Notes under the pieces: model-generated | The model's database searches: none | Told to the model about the DNA's origin: nothing | The model's input: only the letters and a program-made list of their open reading frames with translations | In this document: piece by piece, positions 10,905 through 21,094 of the stretch | Position numbering within the stretch: position 1 is the first letter of the stretch | Layout: every line of letters begins with the position of its first letter | Source of the DNA: Thiohalobacter sp. IOR34 | GTDB taxonomy: Bacteria > Pseudomonadota > Gammaproteobacteria > Thiohalobacterales > Thiohalobacteraceae | Length of the DNA: 64,000 bases | Direction: 5' to 3' | Assembly: GCF_030406045.1 (NCBI RefSeq) | Contig: NZ_CP128988.1 | Coordinates: forward strand, 1,771,438 to 1,835,437 | Program-made: the position numbers and the translations under genes

Positions 10905-12818
10905 CTACTGGATCGCCTGCAGATTCAGCTCGATCTCGGCCCCGTCCTTGAGTTGCTCGATCAGCTGCTTGGACTCCATGCTGCCATGCAGCTGGGCCAG
11001 ACTGTCGCGGAAGGCGCGACGCTCCTCCTCCGGGATCTGGCTGGTATCGGCATCTCGCACCTCGTCGATCTCCAGCACCGCGTAATCGCCATTGGCCAGT
11101 GCCACGCCGGCCAGCGCCGGCCTGCCATCGGCACGCCGCGGCGCCCGGAAGGCCGCCATCACGATCTGGCGGTCGAGCTTGCTGTCGGTGCGCGACACGA
11201 AGCCGGCATCCTCGACCTTGAGACCATGCTGCTCGGCTGCGGCCTGCAGCGTCTCGCCGCCCTCCACCGCCGCCTGAATCGCCTCACCCAGCTTGCGTGC
11301 GGCCTCGACGGCCTTCTGGGTTCGCAACTGTGCCTCGATCTGCTCCCGCACCGCCTCCAGCGGCAACTGCCGGGGCGGCTTGCGCTCGGCGACGCGCAGC
11401 ACCACGGCATGGTTCGGCCCCAGCTCGATGACCTTGCTGTTGTTGCCCTGTTCCAGTACGTCCTCGTTGAAGGCCGCCTCGACCACCCGTGGATCGGCAG
11501 CAATGCCCTCTCCGCCCTGACGGCTGATCCAGCCCGTTTCCTTGAGCGGCAGGCCCGTGGCCTCGGCCGCCGGTTGCAGGGAATCCGGCGTCTCGAAACT
11601 GGCATTGGCCAGGGTGTCCAGCTGCTCGTAGAACAGATCCTCCAGCTCGCCACGGGTGGCATCGCGGATCAACTGCTCGCGCAGCGAGTCGAAACTCGGT
11701 GGCTCTGGCTTGCGAATGTCGGTCACCTCGATGATGTGAAAGCCGAAGTCGCTGCGTACCGGATCGCTGATCTGCCCCTTCTCCTGGGCAAAGACCGCGG
11801 CCTCGAACTCGGGGACCATGGCCCCCTTGCCGAAGAAGCCCAGGTCGCCGCCCTGGGCGGCCGAGCCCGGATCGTCGGAATTGGCCTTGGCCAGTTCGGC
11901 GAAATCGGCACCCTCGCGCAACTGGCTGACCAGCTTCTCGGCCTTGCTGCGCGCCGCCTGCACCACCTCCTCCGGCGCATCCTTGGCCACCTGGATCAGG
12001 ATGTGACGGGCGCGACGCTGCTCATCCGCGCTGAATTTGGCCACCTCGGCCTGATAGAGCTCACGCAGCTCCGCCTCGTCGGGCTGCCGGGCCGCGGCCA
12101 GGTCATCGAGCTTGAGTTCGATGTATTCGAGTCGAACTTTTTCGGGCTCCACGAAGCGCGCCTTGTTGGCCTGGTAGAAGGCCTCGATATCCGCCTCACC
12201 GACCTGGATGGCCTTGCGCTGATCGGCCATCGGAATCCGCAGGTATTTCAGGCTGCGCTGCTGCCCCTGCAGGCGCAGCCCCTGTTCGACGTCACGCCGG
12301 GTGGCCAGACCCGAGGTACCGATCGAGGAGATGAACTGGTTGATGAGCATGGATCGGCGCAGCGAGTGTTCGAACATGGCCGGACTGAGATTCTGCCGCG
12401 CCAGCAGCTGCCGGTAGCGATCTGCGGAGAACTGGCCATCCTCCTGGAATTCCGGCATTGCCTGGACCCGTGCCGCCAGCAGGCCGTCGCTGATCGCCAT
12501 CCCGGCCGCCTCGGCCGCCTGGACGATCAGCTCCTCCTCCACCAGGCGTTCCAGCACGGCCTTCTTGAACTCCGGAGTACTGAACATCCGCCGGTCGAAA
12601 CGTTCCTTGAGCAGGGAACGCATGCGGTTCAGCTGCTGCTGGTAACCGAGGCGGTAGTCCTTGACCGAGATCTCGACGTCATTGACCTTGGCGGCATAGA
12701 TCTTGGCATCCGACTTCAGGTACCAGTCGATACCCCAGAGCGCGAACACCACGGAAATCAAACCGACTATCAGCCAGGCCACAACGCCTGTTATGCGGTC
12801 ACGAATCGCCTGCAGCAT
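10905..12818 (-). CDS. ppiD: Membrane-anchored periplasmic peptidyl-prolyl isomerase PpiD
   Basis: 637 aa, near the 623 of E. coli PpiD. One N-terminal membrane helix (VVAWLIVGLISVVFALWGI, residues 12-30) is followed by a SurA_N-like chaperone region and a parvulin domain at about 265-365 (RARHILIQVAKDAPEE, then GGDLGFFGKGAMVPEFEAA and FGFHIIEV). The C-terminal half is helical and variable. It sits at the periplasmic exit of the Sec translocon and helps fold outer-membrane and secreted proteins. The position next to hupB-lon-clpX-clpP-tig is the conserved location. Start ATG follows AGGATTCCACC. A MITE copy ends about 35 bases upstream, so its promoter may lie in or beyond that element. Confidence 0.95.
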   Translation of the reverse strand: MLQAIRDRITGVVAWLIVGLISVVFALWGIDWYLKSDAKIYAAKVNDVEISVKDYRLGYQQQLNRMRSLLKERFDRRMFSTPEFKKAVLERLVEEELIVQAAEAAGMAISDGLLAARVQAMPEFQEDGQFSADRYRQLLARQNLSPAMFEHSLRRSMLINQFISSIGTSGLATRRDVEQGLRLQGQQRSLKYLRIPMADQRKAIQVGEADIEAFYQANKARFVEPEKVRLEYIELKLDDLAAARQPDEAELRELYQAEVAKFSADEQRRARHILIQVAKDAPEEVVQAARSKAEKLVSQLREGADFAELAKANSDDPGSAAQGGDLGFFGKGAMVPEFEAAVFAQEKGQISDPVRSDFGFHIIEVTDIRKPEPPSFDSLREQLIRDATRGELEDLFYEQLDTLANASFETPDSLQPAAEATGLPLKETGWISRQGGEGIAADPRVVEAAFNEDVLEQGNNSKVIELGPNHAVVLRVAERKPPRQLPLEAVREQIEAQLRTQKAVEAARKLGEAIQAAVEGGETLQAAAEQHGLKVEDAGFVSRTDSKLDRQIVMAAFRAPRRADGRPALAGVALANGDYAVLEIDEVRDADTSQIPEEERRAFRDSLAQLHGSMESKQLIEQLKDGAEIELNLQAIQ

Positions 12819-12852
12819 GGTGGAATCCTAATATTTTTATGAAGGGAGGGGG

Positions 12853-13105
12853 CTAGCCCGCATATCGCACGAAGGATTCGAGTTTCAGGGCGAATCTGGC
12901 CAAGCAGTTTGTTCGATCGCCCGTAGAAGCATAGCCGTCGCTAGGGTTCAAGGGGGATCGGGCAAAATGCGACGCCAGATTTGGTCTGAACTCGAATCGG
13001 CACAAACTGTAACAGGGCACAATTGCTCGCATAGGGAATCACTGCCTTGATGAATACCGGAAAAATTACGCATTCAAGGCCGCCTTCGTGCAATATGCGG
13101 GCTAG
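12853..13105 (+). mobile_element. MITE-like element, full-length copy A (253 bp)
   Basis: The ends are 23-bp inverted repeats starting CTAGCCCGCATATCGCACGA on the left and ending GCAATATGCGGGCTAG on the right, with one mismatch. A nested imperfect inverted repeat joins 12875-12899 to 12975-12998 (GATTCGAGTT against AACTCGAATC). Copies B and C are nearly the same over the full length. There is no coding capacity for a transposase. The ends read c-TA-gccc...gggc-TA-g, as expected for insertion at a TA dinucleotide, which is known for IS630/Tc1-type and Correia elements; this parentage is inference. In this copy the frame that reads into lpxH and folC in copies C and D is broken by TAG. Confidence 0.88.
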
Positions 13106-13129
13106 CCCGTGTGCGGACTTTACAAAGTA

Positions 13130-13156
13130 AAAGGGCGCCCATCAAGGGCGCCCTTT
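13130..13156 (-). terminator. Intrinsic terminator of the tRNA-Val/Asp unit
   Basis: AAAGGGCGCCC (13130-13140) and GGGCGCCCTTT (13146-13156) form a perfect 11-bp stem with loop ATCAA. On the minus strand it is followed by TTTTACTTT. It lies 10 bases beyond tRNA-Asp. Confidence 0.85.
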
Positions 13157-13165
13157 CGGTTGTAG

Positions 13166-13242
13166 TGGCGGAGCGGACGGGACTCGAACCCGCGACCCCC
13201 GGCGTGACAGGCCGGTATTCTAACCAACTGAACTACCGCTCC
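13166..13242 (-). tRNA. tRNA-Asp (GTC)
   Basis: 77 bases including the encoded CCA. The acceptor stem is GGAGCGG/CCGCTCC, the anticodon loop CTGTCAC gives anticodon GTC, and the T arm contains GGTTCGAGTCC. It lies directly behind tRNA-Val, likely in one transcript. Confidence 0.97.
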
Positions 13243-13253
13243 GCGTATAAAAC

Positions 13254-13329
13254 TGGTGGGTGCTGAGGGGATCGAACCCCCGACCCTCGCCTTGTAAGGG
13301 CGATGCTCTCCCAGCTGAGCTAAGCACCC
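13254..13329 (-). tRNA. tRNA-Val (TAC)
   Basis: 76 bases including the encoded CCA. The acceptor stem is GGGTGCT/AGCACCC, the anticodon loop gives TAC, and the T arm has GGTTCGATCCC. It starts 12 bases beyond the hupB stop, so it may be transcribed with hupB. Confidence 0.97.
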
Positions 13330-13341
13330 TCAAGAGGCGCG

Positions 13342-13614
13342 CTAGTTTACGGCATCCTTGAGGGCTTTGCCAGCCTTAAATGCAGGTGCCTTGGAGGCCT
13401 TGATCTGGATGGCCTCGCCGGTCTGGGGATTGCGGCCGGTCCGGGCGGCGCGTTCCCGCACCTCGAAGGTACCGAAACCGACCAGAGTCACCTGCTCACC
13501 CTTCTTCAGGGCAGCGGTCACCGAATCCAGCACGGCGTCGACGGCACGGCCTGCGGCAGCCTTGGACAGATCCGCGGATTCAGCAACAGCATCGATCAAA
13601 TCAGTTTTATTCAT
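13342..13614 (-). CDS. hupB: DNA-binding protein HU
   Basis: 90 aa, the exact family length. It starts [18 protein letters not shown] and carries the DNA-bending arm signature [21 protein letters not shown] (residues 46-66), ending [12 protein letters not shown]. It forms dimers that bend and compact DNA. It lies between lon and ppiD, as in most gammaproteobacteria. A strong promoter sits about 150 bases upstream, behind the lon terminator. Confidence 0.97.
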   Translation of the reverse strand: MNKTDLIDAVAESADLSKAAAGRAVDAVLDSVTAALKKGEQVTLVGFGTFEVRERAARTGRNPQTGEAIQIKASKAPAFKAGKALKDAVN

Positions 13615-13765
13615 AATAGCTAATGCCCCTCATGAATTAAGTCGGGAAAAATAAACAGTCATTGGTACGAGAAAACAGGAGCCAGCGGCCGACTGTCGGT
13701 CAACCCCGTAAACCTGTTGAATGTGGCGTTATATGCTTGACGGGCTTTACGCAGGCACGCGGCAT

Positions 13766-13794
13766 TTTATACAAGCGCCGTGAAAGGGTGTCAA
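13766..13794 (-). promoter_or_regulatory. Strong sigma-70 promoter of hupB
   Basis: TTGACA (13794-13789) and TATAAA (13771-13766) are separated by exactly 17 bases on the minus strand. It lies between the lon terminator and hupB and gives a 5' leader of roughly 145 bases. Confidence 0.85.
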
Positions 13795-13806
13795 CTTGCC
13801 GGGCAG

Positions 13807-13835
13807 AAAAAAGCGCGCCGCCAGAGGCGGCACGC
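13807..13835 (-). terminator. Intrinsic terminator of lon
   Basis: On the minus strand GCGTGCCGCC and GGCGGCGCGC (13835-13813) form a 10-base stem with one G-T pair and a 3-base loop, followed by six T (13812-13807). It lies 27 bases beyond the lon stop. Confidence 0.9.
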
Positions 13836-13861
13836 CTTGCCTTGGGCACTCGCGGACAGCC

Positions 13862-16309
13862 TCAGTGTGCCCGTACCGGTGACTTGGCCTTTGTCTTGGC
13901 AGACTTTTTCTTGGCCGGGGCAATCGCCTTGTCCTCACCACCGGCCTCGACAGGCCGCGGGCTCGGCATGTGCTGCAGTGCCACCTGCAGCACCTCGTCG
14001 ATCCACTTCACCGGGCGGATGTCGAGCTTGTCCTTGACGTTCTTGGGGATGTCGGCCAGATCCTTCTGGTTCTCCTCGGGGATCAGCACGGTGCTGATAC
14101 CACCACGATGCGCCGCCAACAGTTTCTCCTTCAGCCCGCCAATCGGCAGCACCTCGCCACGCAGGGTGATCTCACCGGTCATGGCGACGTCGGCCCGCAC
14201 CGGGATGTTGGTCAGCGCCGACACCAGGGCGGTGCACATGCCGATGCCGGCACTGGGCCCGTCCTTGGGCGTCGCCCCCTCGGGGACGTGCACGTGGATG
14301 TCATACTTCTGATAGAAGTCCGGATCGATGTCCAGCATCTCCGCCCGACTGCGCACCACGGTGGTCGCCGCCTGGATGGACTCCTTCATCACGTCACCCA
14401 GCTGGCCGGTGTGCGTCCAGCGGCCCTTGCCGGGAACGATGGCGGCCTCGATGGTCAGCAGCTCGCCACCGACCTCGGTCCAGGCCAGACCGGTCACCTG
14501 CCCGACCTGATCCTTCTCCTCGGCCAGGCCATAGCGGAAACGACGGACCCCCAGGTACTTGTCGAGGTTCTTCGGCGTGACGTTGATCTTGCGACCGCCA
14601 TCAGCCTTCAGCACCAGTTCCTTGACCACCTTGCGGCAGATCTTGGCGATCTCGCGCTCCAGGTTGCGCACCCCCGCCTCGCGGGTGTAGAAGCGCACGA
14701 TGTCACGCAGCGTCGCCTCGCTGACGCCGATCTCGTCGTCCTTCAGTCCATTGGCCTTGATCTGCTTGGGCAGCAGGTAGCGCTTGGCGATGTTGATCTT
14801 CTCGTCCTCGGTATAACCGGGGATGCGGATCACCTCCATGCGGTCGAGCAGCGGCCCCGGGATGTTCAGCGAGTTGGCCGTGGCCACGAACATCACATCG
14901 GAGAGGTCGAAATCCACCTCCAGGTAATGATCGTTGAAGGTGTTGTTCTGCTCCGGATCCAGCACCTCGAGCAGGGCCGAGGAGGGATCGCCGCGGAAGT
15001 CGGTCGACATCTTGTCGATCTCGTCCAGCAGGAACAGCGGGTTGCGCACCCCGACCTTGGACAGGTTCTGGATCAGCTTGCCCGGTAGCGAACCGATGTA
15101 GGTACGCCGGTGACCACGGATCTCGGCCTCGTCACGCACCCCGCCCAGCGACATGCGCACGAACTTGCGGTTGGTGGCGCGGGCAATGGAGCGCCCCAGC
15201 GAGGTCTTGCCGACGCCCGGCGGCCCCACCAGGCAGAGGATCGGCCCCTTCAGCTTGCGCACCCGCTGCTGCACGGCCAGGTACTCGAGGATCCGCTCCT
15301 TGACCTTCTCCAGACCGTAGTGGTCCTCTTCCAGCACCTGCTCGGCAGCCGCCAGGTCATGGCGGATCTTGGTGCGCTTCTTCCAGGGCACGCTGACCAG
15401 CCAGTCGATGTAGTTGCGCACCACCGTGGCCTCGGCCGACATGGGCGACATCATCTTCAGCTTGTTCAGCTCGCTCTGGGCCTTCTCCTTGGCCTCCTTG
15501 GACATGCCGGCCTTGTCGATCTTCTGCTGCAGCTCCTCGATCTCGTTCGGCGCATCCTCCATCTCACCCAGTTCCTTCTGGATGGCCTTCATCTGCTCGT
15601 TGAGGTAGTACTCGCGCTGGCTCTTCTCCATCTGCTGCTTGACGCGGCCACGGATGCGCTTCTCGATCTGCAGGATATCGATCTCGGCCTCGATCAGGCC
15701 CATCAGGTGTTCGAGCCGGCCACGCACCGATTCGATTTCGAGGATGTTCTGCTTCTCCTCAAGCTTCAGTGACATGTGCGCGGCGATGGTATCGGCCAGC
15801 CGGCTGGGATCGTCGATGCCGGCCAGCGAGGTCAGGATCTCCGGCGGCACCTTCTTGTTCAGCTTCACATACTGGTCGAAGAGGGTCATCAGCGAGCGCA
15901 TCAACACCTCGGTCTCGCGCTCGTCCTGGGCGGCATTGCCGTCCAGCGTCTCGATCTCGGCCGCGAAGAAGTCCTCGCTGTCCACGAACTGCCTGATGCG
16001 CGCCCGCTCGCCACCCTCGACCAGGACCTTGACGGTACCGTCGGGGAGCTTGAGCAGCTGCAGGATGCTGGAAAGCGTGCCGATCTGGTGAATGTCCTCG
16101 ACCTGCGGGTCGTCGACGTCCGCGCTCTTCTGGGCCACCAGGAGGATCTTCTTGTCATTCTGCATTGCGCTGTCCAGGGCGCGGATCGACTTCTCGCGGC
16201 CCACGAACAGGGGGATCACCATGTGCGGATAGACCACCACATCACGCAATGGCAATACGGGAATTGTGTTCATCTCATTCATCTCGGGTTTCATCAGGTC
16301 ATGCTCCAT
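13862..16309 (-). CDS. lon: ATP-dependent protease Lon
   Basis: 815 aa from the ATG at 16309, which follows GAGGA by eight bases; a GTG at 16324 and ATGs at 16294 and 16282 are alternatives. Domains in order: LON substrate-binding domain ([20 protein letters not shown]), coiled-coil middle, AAA+ module (Walker [10 protein letters not shown]), and the Ser-Lys protease domain with the catalytic Ser in KDGPSAG (about residue 686) and Lys in GGLKEK. It degrades misfolded and regulatory proteins in the cytoplasm. The last 25 residues form a Lys/Ala-rich tail ([19 protein letters not shown]) beyond the usual end. A sigma-32-type promoter lies upstream and a terminator downstream. Confidence 0.97.
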   Translation of the reverse strand: MEHDLMKPEMNEMNTIPVLPLRDVVVYPHMVIPLFVGREKSIRALDSAMQNDKKILLVAQKSADVDDPQVEDIHQIGTLSSILQLLKLPDGTVKVLVEGGERARIRQFVDSEDFFAAEIETLDGNAAQDERETEVLMRSLMTLFDQYVKLNKKVPPEILTSLAGIDDPSRLADTIAAHMSLKLEEKQNILEIESVRGRLEHLMGLIEAEIDILQIEKRIRGRVKQQMEKSQREYYLNEQMKAIQKELGEMEDAPNEIEELQQKIDKAGMSKEAKEKAQSELNKLKMMSPMSAEATVVRNYIDWLVSVPWKKRTKIRHDLAAAEQVLEEDHYGLEKVKERILEYLAVQQRVRKLKGPILCLVGPPGVGKTSLGRSIARATNRKFVRMSLGGVRDEAEIRGHRRTYIGSLPGKLIQNLSKVGVRNPLFLLDEIDKMSTDFRGDPSSALLEVLDPEQNNTFNDHYLEVDFDLSDVMFVATANSLNIPGPLLDRMEVIRIPGYTEDEKINIAKRYLLPKQIKANGLKDDEIGVSEATLRDIVRFYTREAGVRNLEREIAKICRKVVKELVLKADGGRKINVTPKNLDKYLGVRRFRYGLAEEKDQVGQVTGLAWTEVGGELLTIEAAIVPGKGRWTHTGQLGDVMKESIQAATTVVRSRAEMLDIDPDFYQKYDIHVHVPEGATPKDGPSAGIGMCTALVSALTNIPVRADVAMTGEITLRGEVLPIGGLKEKLLAAHRGGISTVLIPEENQKDLADIPKNVKDKLDIRPVKWIDEVLQVALQHMPSPRPVEAGGEDKAIAPAKKKSAKTKAKSPVRAH

Positions 16310-16393
16310 ACTGGAGATCCTCACAGCGGTTGATTCGATTCACAGCCCTTGGCGGACCGCGCTGACGGAGATTCTGTCCGTCACTGTCGAGGC

Positions 16394-16422
16394 TATATAG
16401 GGGCGCCAAGATCCCGTTTCAA
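16394..16422 (-). promoter_or_regulatory. Sigma-32-type heat-shock promoter of lon
   Basis: On the minus strand TTGAAA (16422-16417) is followed after 13 bases by CCCCTATATA (16403-16394). The heat-shock consensus is CTTGAAA, 13-15 bases, then CCCCATNT. lon is a known RpoH target in E. coli. The predicted transcript start is about 80 bases before the lon start. Confidence 0.75.
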
Positions 16423-16491
16423 TGTTGGCTACCCAGAAAAACAGGCAATTTCCACGCCAAGGGAGGGGAGGGGAAACAAGCCGGGAGGACG

Positions 16492-16511
16492 GGCCCGGCA
16501 TACGCCGGGCC
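16492..16511 (-). terminator. GC-rich hairpin after clpX
   Basis: GGCCCGGC and GCCGGGCC form a perfect 8-bp stem with a 4-base loop, nine bases beyond the clpX stop. No T-run follows, so it may only pause RNA polymerase or protect the 3' end. Confidence 0.5.
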
Positions 16512-16519
16512 GGTGGGTA

Positions 16520-17791
16520 TCAATCGGAGGCGACGCGCTTCTCGGCCGCATCAAAGACGATATAAGGCTTTGATTCTCCAGTGATTACACTTTCATCCAC
16601 GACAACCTTGCTGACATCCTCCATGGAGGGCAGGTCGTACATGGTATCGAGCAGCACGTGCTCGAGGATGGTACGCAGGCCACGGGCACCGGTCTTGCGC
16701 TCCATCGCCTTGCGCGCCACGGCCCGCAGGGCATCCTCGCGGAACTCGATCTCGCAGCCTTCCATGTCGAACAGCTTGGCATACTGCTTGGTGATGGCGT
16801 TCTTGGGCTCGGTGAGGATGGTTACCAGGGCGTCCTCGTCGAGCTCCTCCAGGGTCGCCACCACCGGCAGGCGGCCGACGAACTCGGGGATCAGCCCGTA
16901 GCGGATCAGATCCTCCGGCTCCACGTCATACAGCACCTCGCCGACGCTCTTCTCGTCGTCCTTGCTCTTCACCTCGGCAGAGAAGCCGATGCCGCCCTTC
17001 TCGGAACGGCCGCGGATGATCTTGTCCAGGCCGGCGAAGGCGCCGCCGCAGATGAACAGGATGTTGCTGGTATCGACCTGCAGGAACTCCTGCTGCGGAT
17101 GCTTGCGGCCGCCCTGCGGCGGGACCGAGGCCACGGTGCCCTCGATCAGCTTGAGCAGGGCCTGCTGCACGCCCTCGCCCGACACGTCACGGGTGATCGA
17201 GGGGTTGTCCGACTTGCGGGAGATCTTGTCGATCTCGTCGATGTAGACGATACCGGTCTGCGCCTTGTCGACATCGTAGTCGCACTTCTGCAGCAGCTTC
17301 TGGATGATGTTCTCGACGTCCTCACCGACATAACCTGCCTCGGTCAGGGTGGTGGCATCGGCAATGGTGAAGGGCACGTTGAGCAGCCGCGCCAGGGTCT
17401 CGGCCAGCAGGGTCTTGCCGGAGCCGGTGGGACCGATCAGCAGGATGTTGCTCTTCGACAGCTCCACCTCGTCCTTGCGGCCGCGGGCCTCGAGGCGCTT
17501 GTAGTGGTTGTAGACGGCCACCGAGAGCACCTTCTTGGCGCGCTCCTGGCCGATGACGTACTCGTCCAGTACCGCGTTGATCTCCTTCGGCTTGGGCAGC
17601 TTGTTGCCCTCGGCCGAGGCCTTTTCCTGCATCTCCTCGCGGATGATGTCGTTGCAGAGTTCGACGCATTCGTCGCAGATGAATACCGAGGGGCCGGCAA
17701 TCAGCTTGCGCACCTCGTGCTGGCTCTTGCCACAGAAAGAGCAGTACAGCAGCTTCCCGTCCTCGCCCTTGCCGTTTCGATCGTTGCTCAT
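16520..17791 (-). CDS. clpX: ClpXP protease unfoldase ClpX
   Basis: 423 aa, the family's normal size. The N-terminal zinc-binding domain has Cys17, Cys20, Cys39 and Cys42. The AAA+ module has Walker [16 protein letters not shown], Walker [10 protein letters not shown], and the pore and ClpP-docking regions. As a hexamer it unfolds tagged substrates and feeds them into ClpP. clpX normally follows clpP closely; here a full MITE copy (17953-18205) separates the two genes by about 410 bases. No clear promoter for clpX could be picked in the remaining 160 bases. Confidence 0.97.
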   Translation of the reverse strand: MSNDRNGKGEDGKLLYCSFCGKSQHEVRKLIAGPSVFICDECVELCNDIIREEMQEKASAEGNKLPKPKEINAVLDEYVIGQERAKKVLSVAVYNHYKRLEARGRKDEVELSKSNILLIGPTGSGKTLLAETLARLLNVPFTIADATTLTEAGYVGEDVENIIQKLLQKCDYDVDKAQTGIVYIDEIDKISRKSDNPSITRDVSGEGVQQALLKLIEGTVASVPPQGGRKHPQQEFLQVDTSNILFICGGAFAGLDKIIRGRSEKGGIGFSAEVKSKDDEKSVGEVLYDVEPEDLIRYGLIPEFVGRLPVVATLEELDEDALVTILTEPKNAITKQYAKLFDMEGCEIEFREDALRAVARKAMERKTGARGLRTILEHVLLDTMYDLPSMEDVSKVVVDESVITGESKPYIVFDAAEKRVASD

Positions 17792-17952
17792 ATAGCCAAT
17801 CCCCTACTCATCCGCCCTGCCGGACCCTAGAACTGTTGCCTCGCGGTGCGCGGGGACATGCCCGGCCCGACCTTGCTGTCCATTCAACTACGCTTTCCCT
17901 CCCCAGACAAGCAATACCCGAGTGTCCCTGTGGGTTTTTGCCCCTGCCGCCG

Positions 17953-18205
17953 ACTAGCCCGCATATTGCACGAAGGCGGCCTTGAAAGCGCAATTTTTCG
18001 GTATTTATCAAGGCAGTAATTCCCTATGCGAGCAATTGTGTCCTGTTACGGTTTGTGCCTATTCGAGTTCAGACCAAATCTGGCGTCGCATTCCGCTCGA
18101 TCTCCCTTGAACCATAGCGACGGCCATGCTTCGGCGGGCGATCGCACAAACTGCTTGGCCAGATTCGCCCTGAAACTCGAATCCTTCGTGCAATATGCGG
18201 GCTAG
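17953..18205 (-). mobile_element. MITE-like element, full-length copy B (253 bp) between clpP and clpX
   Basis: It is the inverse orientation of copy A and closely similar along its length. The terminal repeats CTAGCCCGCATATTGCACGA... and ...GCAATATGCGGGCTAG are perfect 23-bp inverses. The nested inner inverted repeat is kept. The end at 18202-18204 is the TAG stop codon of clpP. The element lies inside what is usually a clpPX operon, so its RNA hairpin would form in the messenger. The 24-codon frame seen in copies C and D is broken here by TAG. Confidence 0.88.
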
Positions 18206-18843
18206 GCCTCCGCCTTGCGCGAGCTGAGCACCGTGTCGATCAGGCCGTAGTCGCGTGCCTGTTCGGCGCTCATGAAGTTGTCGCGGTCCGTGTCCTTCTC
18301 GATCGTCTCCATCGGCTGGCCCGTGTGCCTGGACAGGATCCGGTTGAGGCGTTCCCTGACCAGCAGGATCTCCTTGGCGTGGATGTCGATGTCCGTGGCC
18401 TGTCCCTGAAAACCGCCCAGCGGCTGATGGATCATCACCCGCGAGTGCGGCAGGCAGTAGCGCTTGCCGTGCGCGCCACCGGCCAGCAGGATGGCACCCA
18501 TGCTGGCCGCCTGGCCGATGCACATGGTGCTGATGTCCGGCTTGATGAACTGCATGGTGTCGTAGATCGCCAGCCCTGCCGAAACCGACCCTCCCGGAGA
18601 ATTGATGTACACGTGGATGTCCTTGTCCGGATTCTCCGACTCGAGAAACAGCAGCTGCGCCACCACCACGTTGGCCATGTAATCCTCGACCGGGCCAACG
18701 ACGAACACCACCCGTTCCTTGAGCAGACGGGAGTAGATGTCGTAGGCCCGTTCACCCCGCGCCGTCTGCTCGATCACCATCGGCACCAGATTCAGTGCCT
18801 GCGTATCCATTGCCCCGCCGTTGTCTCTCATATCGGTCAACAC
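18202..18843 (-). CDS. clpP: ClpXP/ClpAP protease subunit ClpP
   Basis: 213 aa from a GTG start; an ATG at 18831 or 18810 (followed by GATACGCAGGCC) would give 209 or 202 aa and fits the usual short propeptide equally well. The Ser-His-Asp triad is visible: Ser in GQAASMGA, His in VMIHQPLGG, Asp in the DTDRDNF region. It forms a double-ring chamber of 14 subunits for serine proteolysis. It lies 11 bases behind tig, probably in one transcript. The stop codon TAG is formed by the end of MITE copy B; the C-terminus SSRKAEA is still of normal length. Confidence 0.96.
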   Translation of the reverse strand: MLTDMRDNGGAMDTQALNLVPMVIEQTARGERAYDIYSRLLKERVVFVVGPVEDYMANVVVAQLLFLESENPDKDIHVYINSPGGSVSAGLAIYDTMQFIKPDISTMCIGQAASMGAILLAGGAHGKRYCLPHSRVMIHQPLGGFQGQATDIDIHAKEILLVRERLNRILSRHTGQPMETIEKDTDRDNFMSAEQARDYGLIDTVLSSRKAEA

Positions 18844-18854
18844 ACCTCTGTTCT

Positions 18855-20162
18855 TTAACTGTTGGCAGCCTGACGCATCTCGATCAACTCATCGAAACTG
18901 CAGGGTTTTTCGCTCACCTTGGCCTGACCGAGGATCCACTCCACGACCTGTTCCTCGAGTACCAGGGTCTGCGCGCTGGCCAGCGCCTCCTGGTTCTCAT
19001 AGTACCACCTGACCACTTCCTCCGGCTTCTCGTAGCTGGCGGCGATGTTCTCCACCGTGCTGCGCACCCGCTCCGGATCGACCTGGATGCCGTTGCGCTT
19101 GACGATCTCGCCGATGATCAGGCCCAGGGTCACGCGGCGGCGCGCCTTGTCCTCGAACAGGCTGCCCGGCAGATTGAGCCCCTGGCTGTTGCCGCCGAGC
19201 TGCTGATGCATCTCCTCGCTCAGCCGCTGGATCTCTTCGTCGACCAGAGCGGCCGGAACCTCGATTTCATTAGCGGCCAGCAGCGCCTCGAAGGCCCGGT
19301 CCTTGACCACCGCCTTCAGCGCCGCATCCAGCTCGCGCTGCATGTTGCGCTGAATCTCGCTGCGCAGGGATTCCACGCTGCCGTCCTCGATGCCCAGCGA
19401 ACGGGCGAAGTCCTCGTCCACCTCCGGCAGCTTCGGCTCGGCAACCTGGGTGACCTTGACGGCGAACTGTACCGGTTTGCCGGCCAGCTCCGACTTGCCA
19501 TAGTCCTCCGGAAACTTCAGATCCAGGGTCAGCTCATCACCCGCCTTGGCTCCGACCAGACCCTCCTCGAAGCCATCGATCATGCGGCCGGAACCGATCT
19601 CGACCTGCATGCCGCTGCCCTCGCCGCCCTCGAAGGGCTCACCCTCGATGGTGCCCTTGAAGTCGACCGTCACCTGGTCACCCTCCTTGGCGGGACGCTC
19701 GACCGACTCCCAACTGGCCCGTTGCTGGCGCAGCTTGTCGATCATGGCATCGACATCGGCCTCGCTCACCTCGACGGCCGGCTTCTCGATTTCGACCCCT
19801 TCCAGGCCAGCCGGTTCGAATTCCGGGTAGACCTCGAAGATGGCCACGTATTCCAGGCCCTGCCCGGCCTGGATCTCACCGGGTTCGAAACGCGGCCCAC
19901 CCGCGGGGCGCAGGTTCTGCTGACTGAGGGCCTCCTGGAAGCTGGAGCCGATCAGCTCATTGGCCACTTCCTGCTCCACCTGCCTGCCGAAGCGCTGCTT
20001 GATGACCCGCATCGGCACCTTGCCGGGACGGAAACCGTCCAGCCGCGCGGTGCGTGCCAGCGACTTGAGACGGTTATCGATCTCCTGATCGACCTGCTCG
20101 GCCGGCAGCTGCACGGTCATGCGACGCTCGAGCGGCCCCGTGTTTTCGACGGAAACTTGCAT
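18855..20162 (-). CDS. tig: Trigger factor (ribosome-associated chaperone, PPIase)
   Basis: 435 aa, close to 432 in E. coli. The N-terminal ribosome-binding domain has the contact motif in [18 protein letters not shown] (residues 45-62). A central FKBP domain follows ([20 protein letters not shown], about 160-245), then the C-terminal helical chaperone arms. It meets nascent chains at the ribosome exit. First protein gene of the tig-clpP unit, behind a five-tRNA operon whose transcript may continue into it. Confidence 0.97.
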   Translation of the reverse strand: MQVSVENTGPLERRMTVQLPAEQVDQEIDNRLKSLARTARLDGFRPGKVPMRVIKQRFGRQVEQEVANELIGSSFQEALSQQNLRPAGGPRFEPGEIQAGQGLEYVAIFEVYPEFEPAGLEGVEIEKPAVEVSEADVDAMIDKLRQQRASWESVERPAKEGDQVTVDFKGTIEGEPFEGGEGSGMQVEIGSGRMIDGFEEGLVGAKAGDELTLDLKFPEDYGKSELAGKPVQFAVKVTQVAEPKLPEVDEDFARSLGIEDGSVESLRSEIQRNMQRELDAALKAVVKDRAFEALLAANEIEVPAALVDEEIQRLSEEMHQQLGGNSQGLNLPGSLFEDKARRRVTLGLIIGEIVKRNGIQVDPERVRSTVENIAASYEKPEEVVRWYYENQEALASAQTLVLEEQVVEWILGQAKVSEKPCSFDELIEMRQAANS

Positions 20163-20328
20163 GGATTCACCTCGTTCAACACCCTGTCCATCCCTGGGGA
20201 CGGCATTCGCCGCAACACCACCGCCTTCGGGATCCGGGATCAGTTAATGGAAAAAGTCAGGTAATGCCGTTGTAGACTGCGTTCAAGGCCGCCCCTGCAG
20301 CGCGGGAACGGCGTCAATTCCTCGTTAT

Positions 20329-20415
<87 letters not shown>

Positions 20416-20535
20416 GCCCGGAGCAGCGCGGCAGCCGGGGCAGTAAATGACGCATTATAACCATTTGATATGCGCAGGCGTAGCCCCCGGGCGCTGGCAA
20501 CCCGGCATGACGGAAGGAAAAAAGGGGAAGGGAAA

Positions 20536-20611
<76 letters not shown>

Positions 20612-20687
20612 AGTGAAGGGCGGCTATTGCACCAGAAAACAGAGCCTGTTTCAACAGCCCCGGCCCTGCTGGCGACACCTGCCTGTA

Positions 20688-20764
20688 TGGGGTGGACGAT
20701 GGGACTCGAACCCACGACGACCGGAATCACAATCCGGGGCTCTACCAACTGAGCTACGCCCACC
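20688..20764 (-). tRNA. tRNA-His (GTG)
   Basis: 77 bases with encoded CCA and the extra G at position -1 that pairs with C73, the identity mark of tRNA-His. The anticodon is GTG in GATTGTGATTC. Confidence 0.96.
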
Positions 20765-20792
20765 ATTGAAACTGCCTCGTCCCTGCCGGATT

Positions 20793-20869
20793 TGGCGCGC
20801 CCGGCAGGACTCGAACCTGCAACCCTCGGCTTAGAAGGCCGATGCTCTATCCGGTTGAGCTACGGGCGC
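20793..20869 (-). tRNA. tRNA-Arg (TCT)
   Basis: 77 bases with encoded CCA. The acceptor stem is GCGCCCG/CGGGCGC, and the anticodon loop CTTCTAA gives TCT. Confidence 0.96.
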
Positions 20870-20948
20870 CAGGATCGGGATCGGACTCGCGCGAGGACCT
20901 GAACAACCCCGCTGCGGCGCCGGCCTCGCCGCCGCCGGTCCAGGTATC

Positions 20949-21025
20949 TGGTCGGGGTAGAGGGATTCGAACCCCCGACATCCTGCTCCCAAAGCAGGCG
21001 CGCTACCAGACTGCGCTATACCCCG
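20949..21025 (-). tRNA. tRNA-Pro (TGG)
   Basis: 77 bases with encoded CCA. The acceptor stem is CGGGGTA/TACCCCG, and the anticodon loop TTTGGGA gives TGG. First tRNA of the Pro-Arg-His-Lys-Leu operon, about 70 bases behind its promoter. Confidence 0.96.
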
Positions 21026-21094
21026 CGTTCGGTGCACCGGCACCCGTTCGATGACCGTCCATGGACCGTCCGGGCACGCGGGGCGAGGGCGCAG

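Noticed and set aside
12853-13105. Insertion sequence with its own transposase
   Set aside because: The 253 bp are too short and have no suitable open frame; only non-autonomous copies are present in the window.
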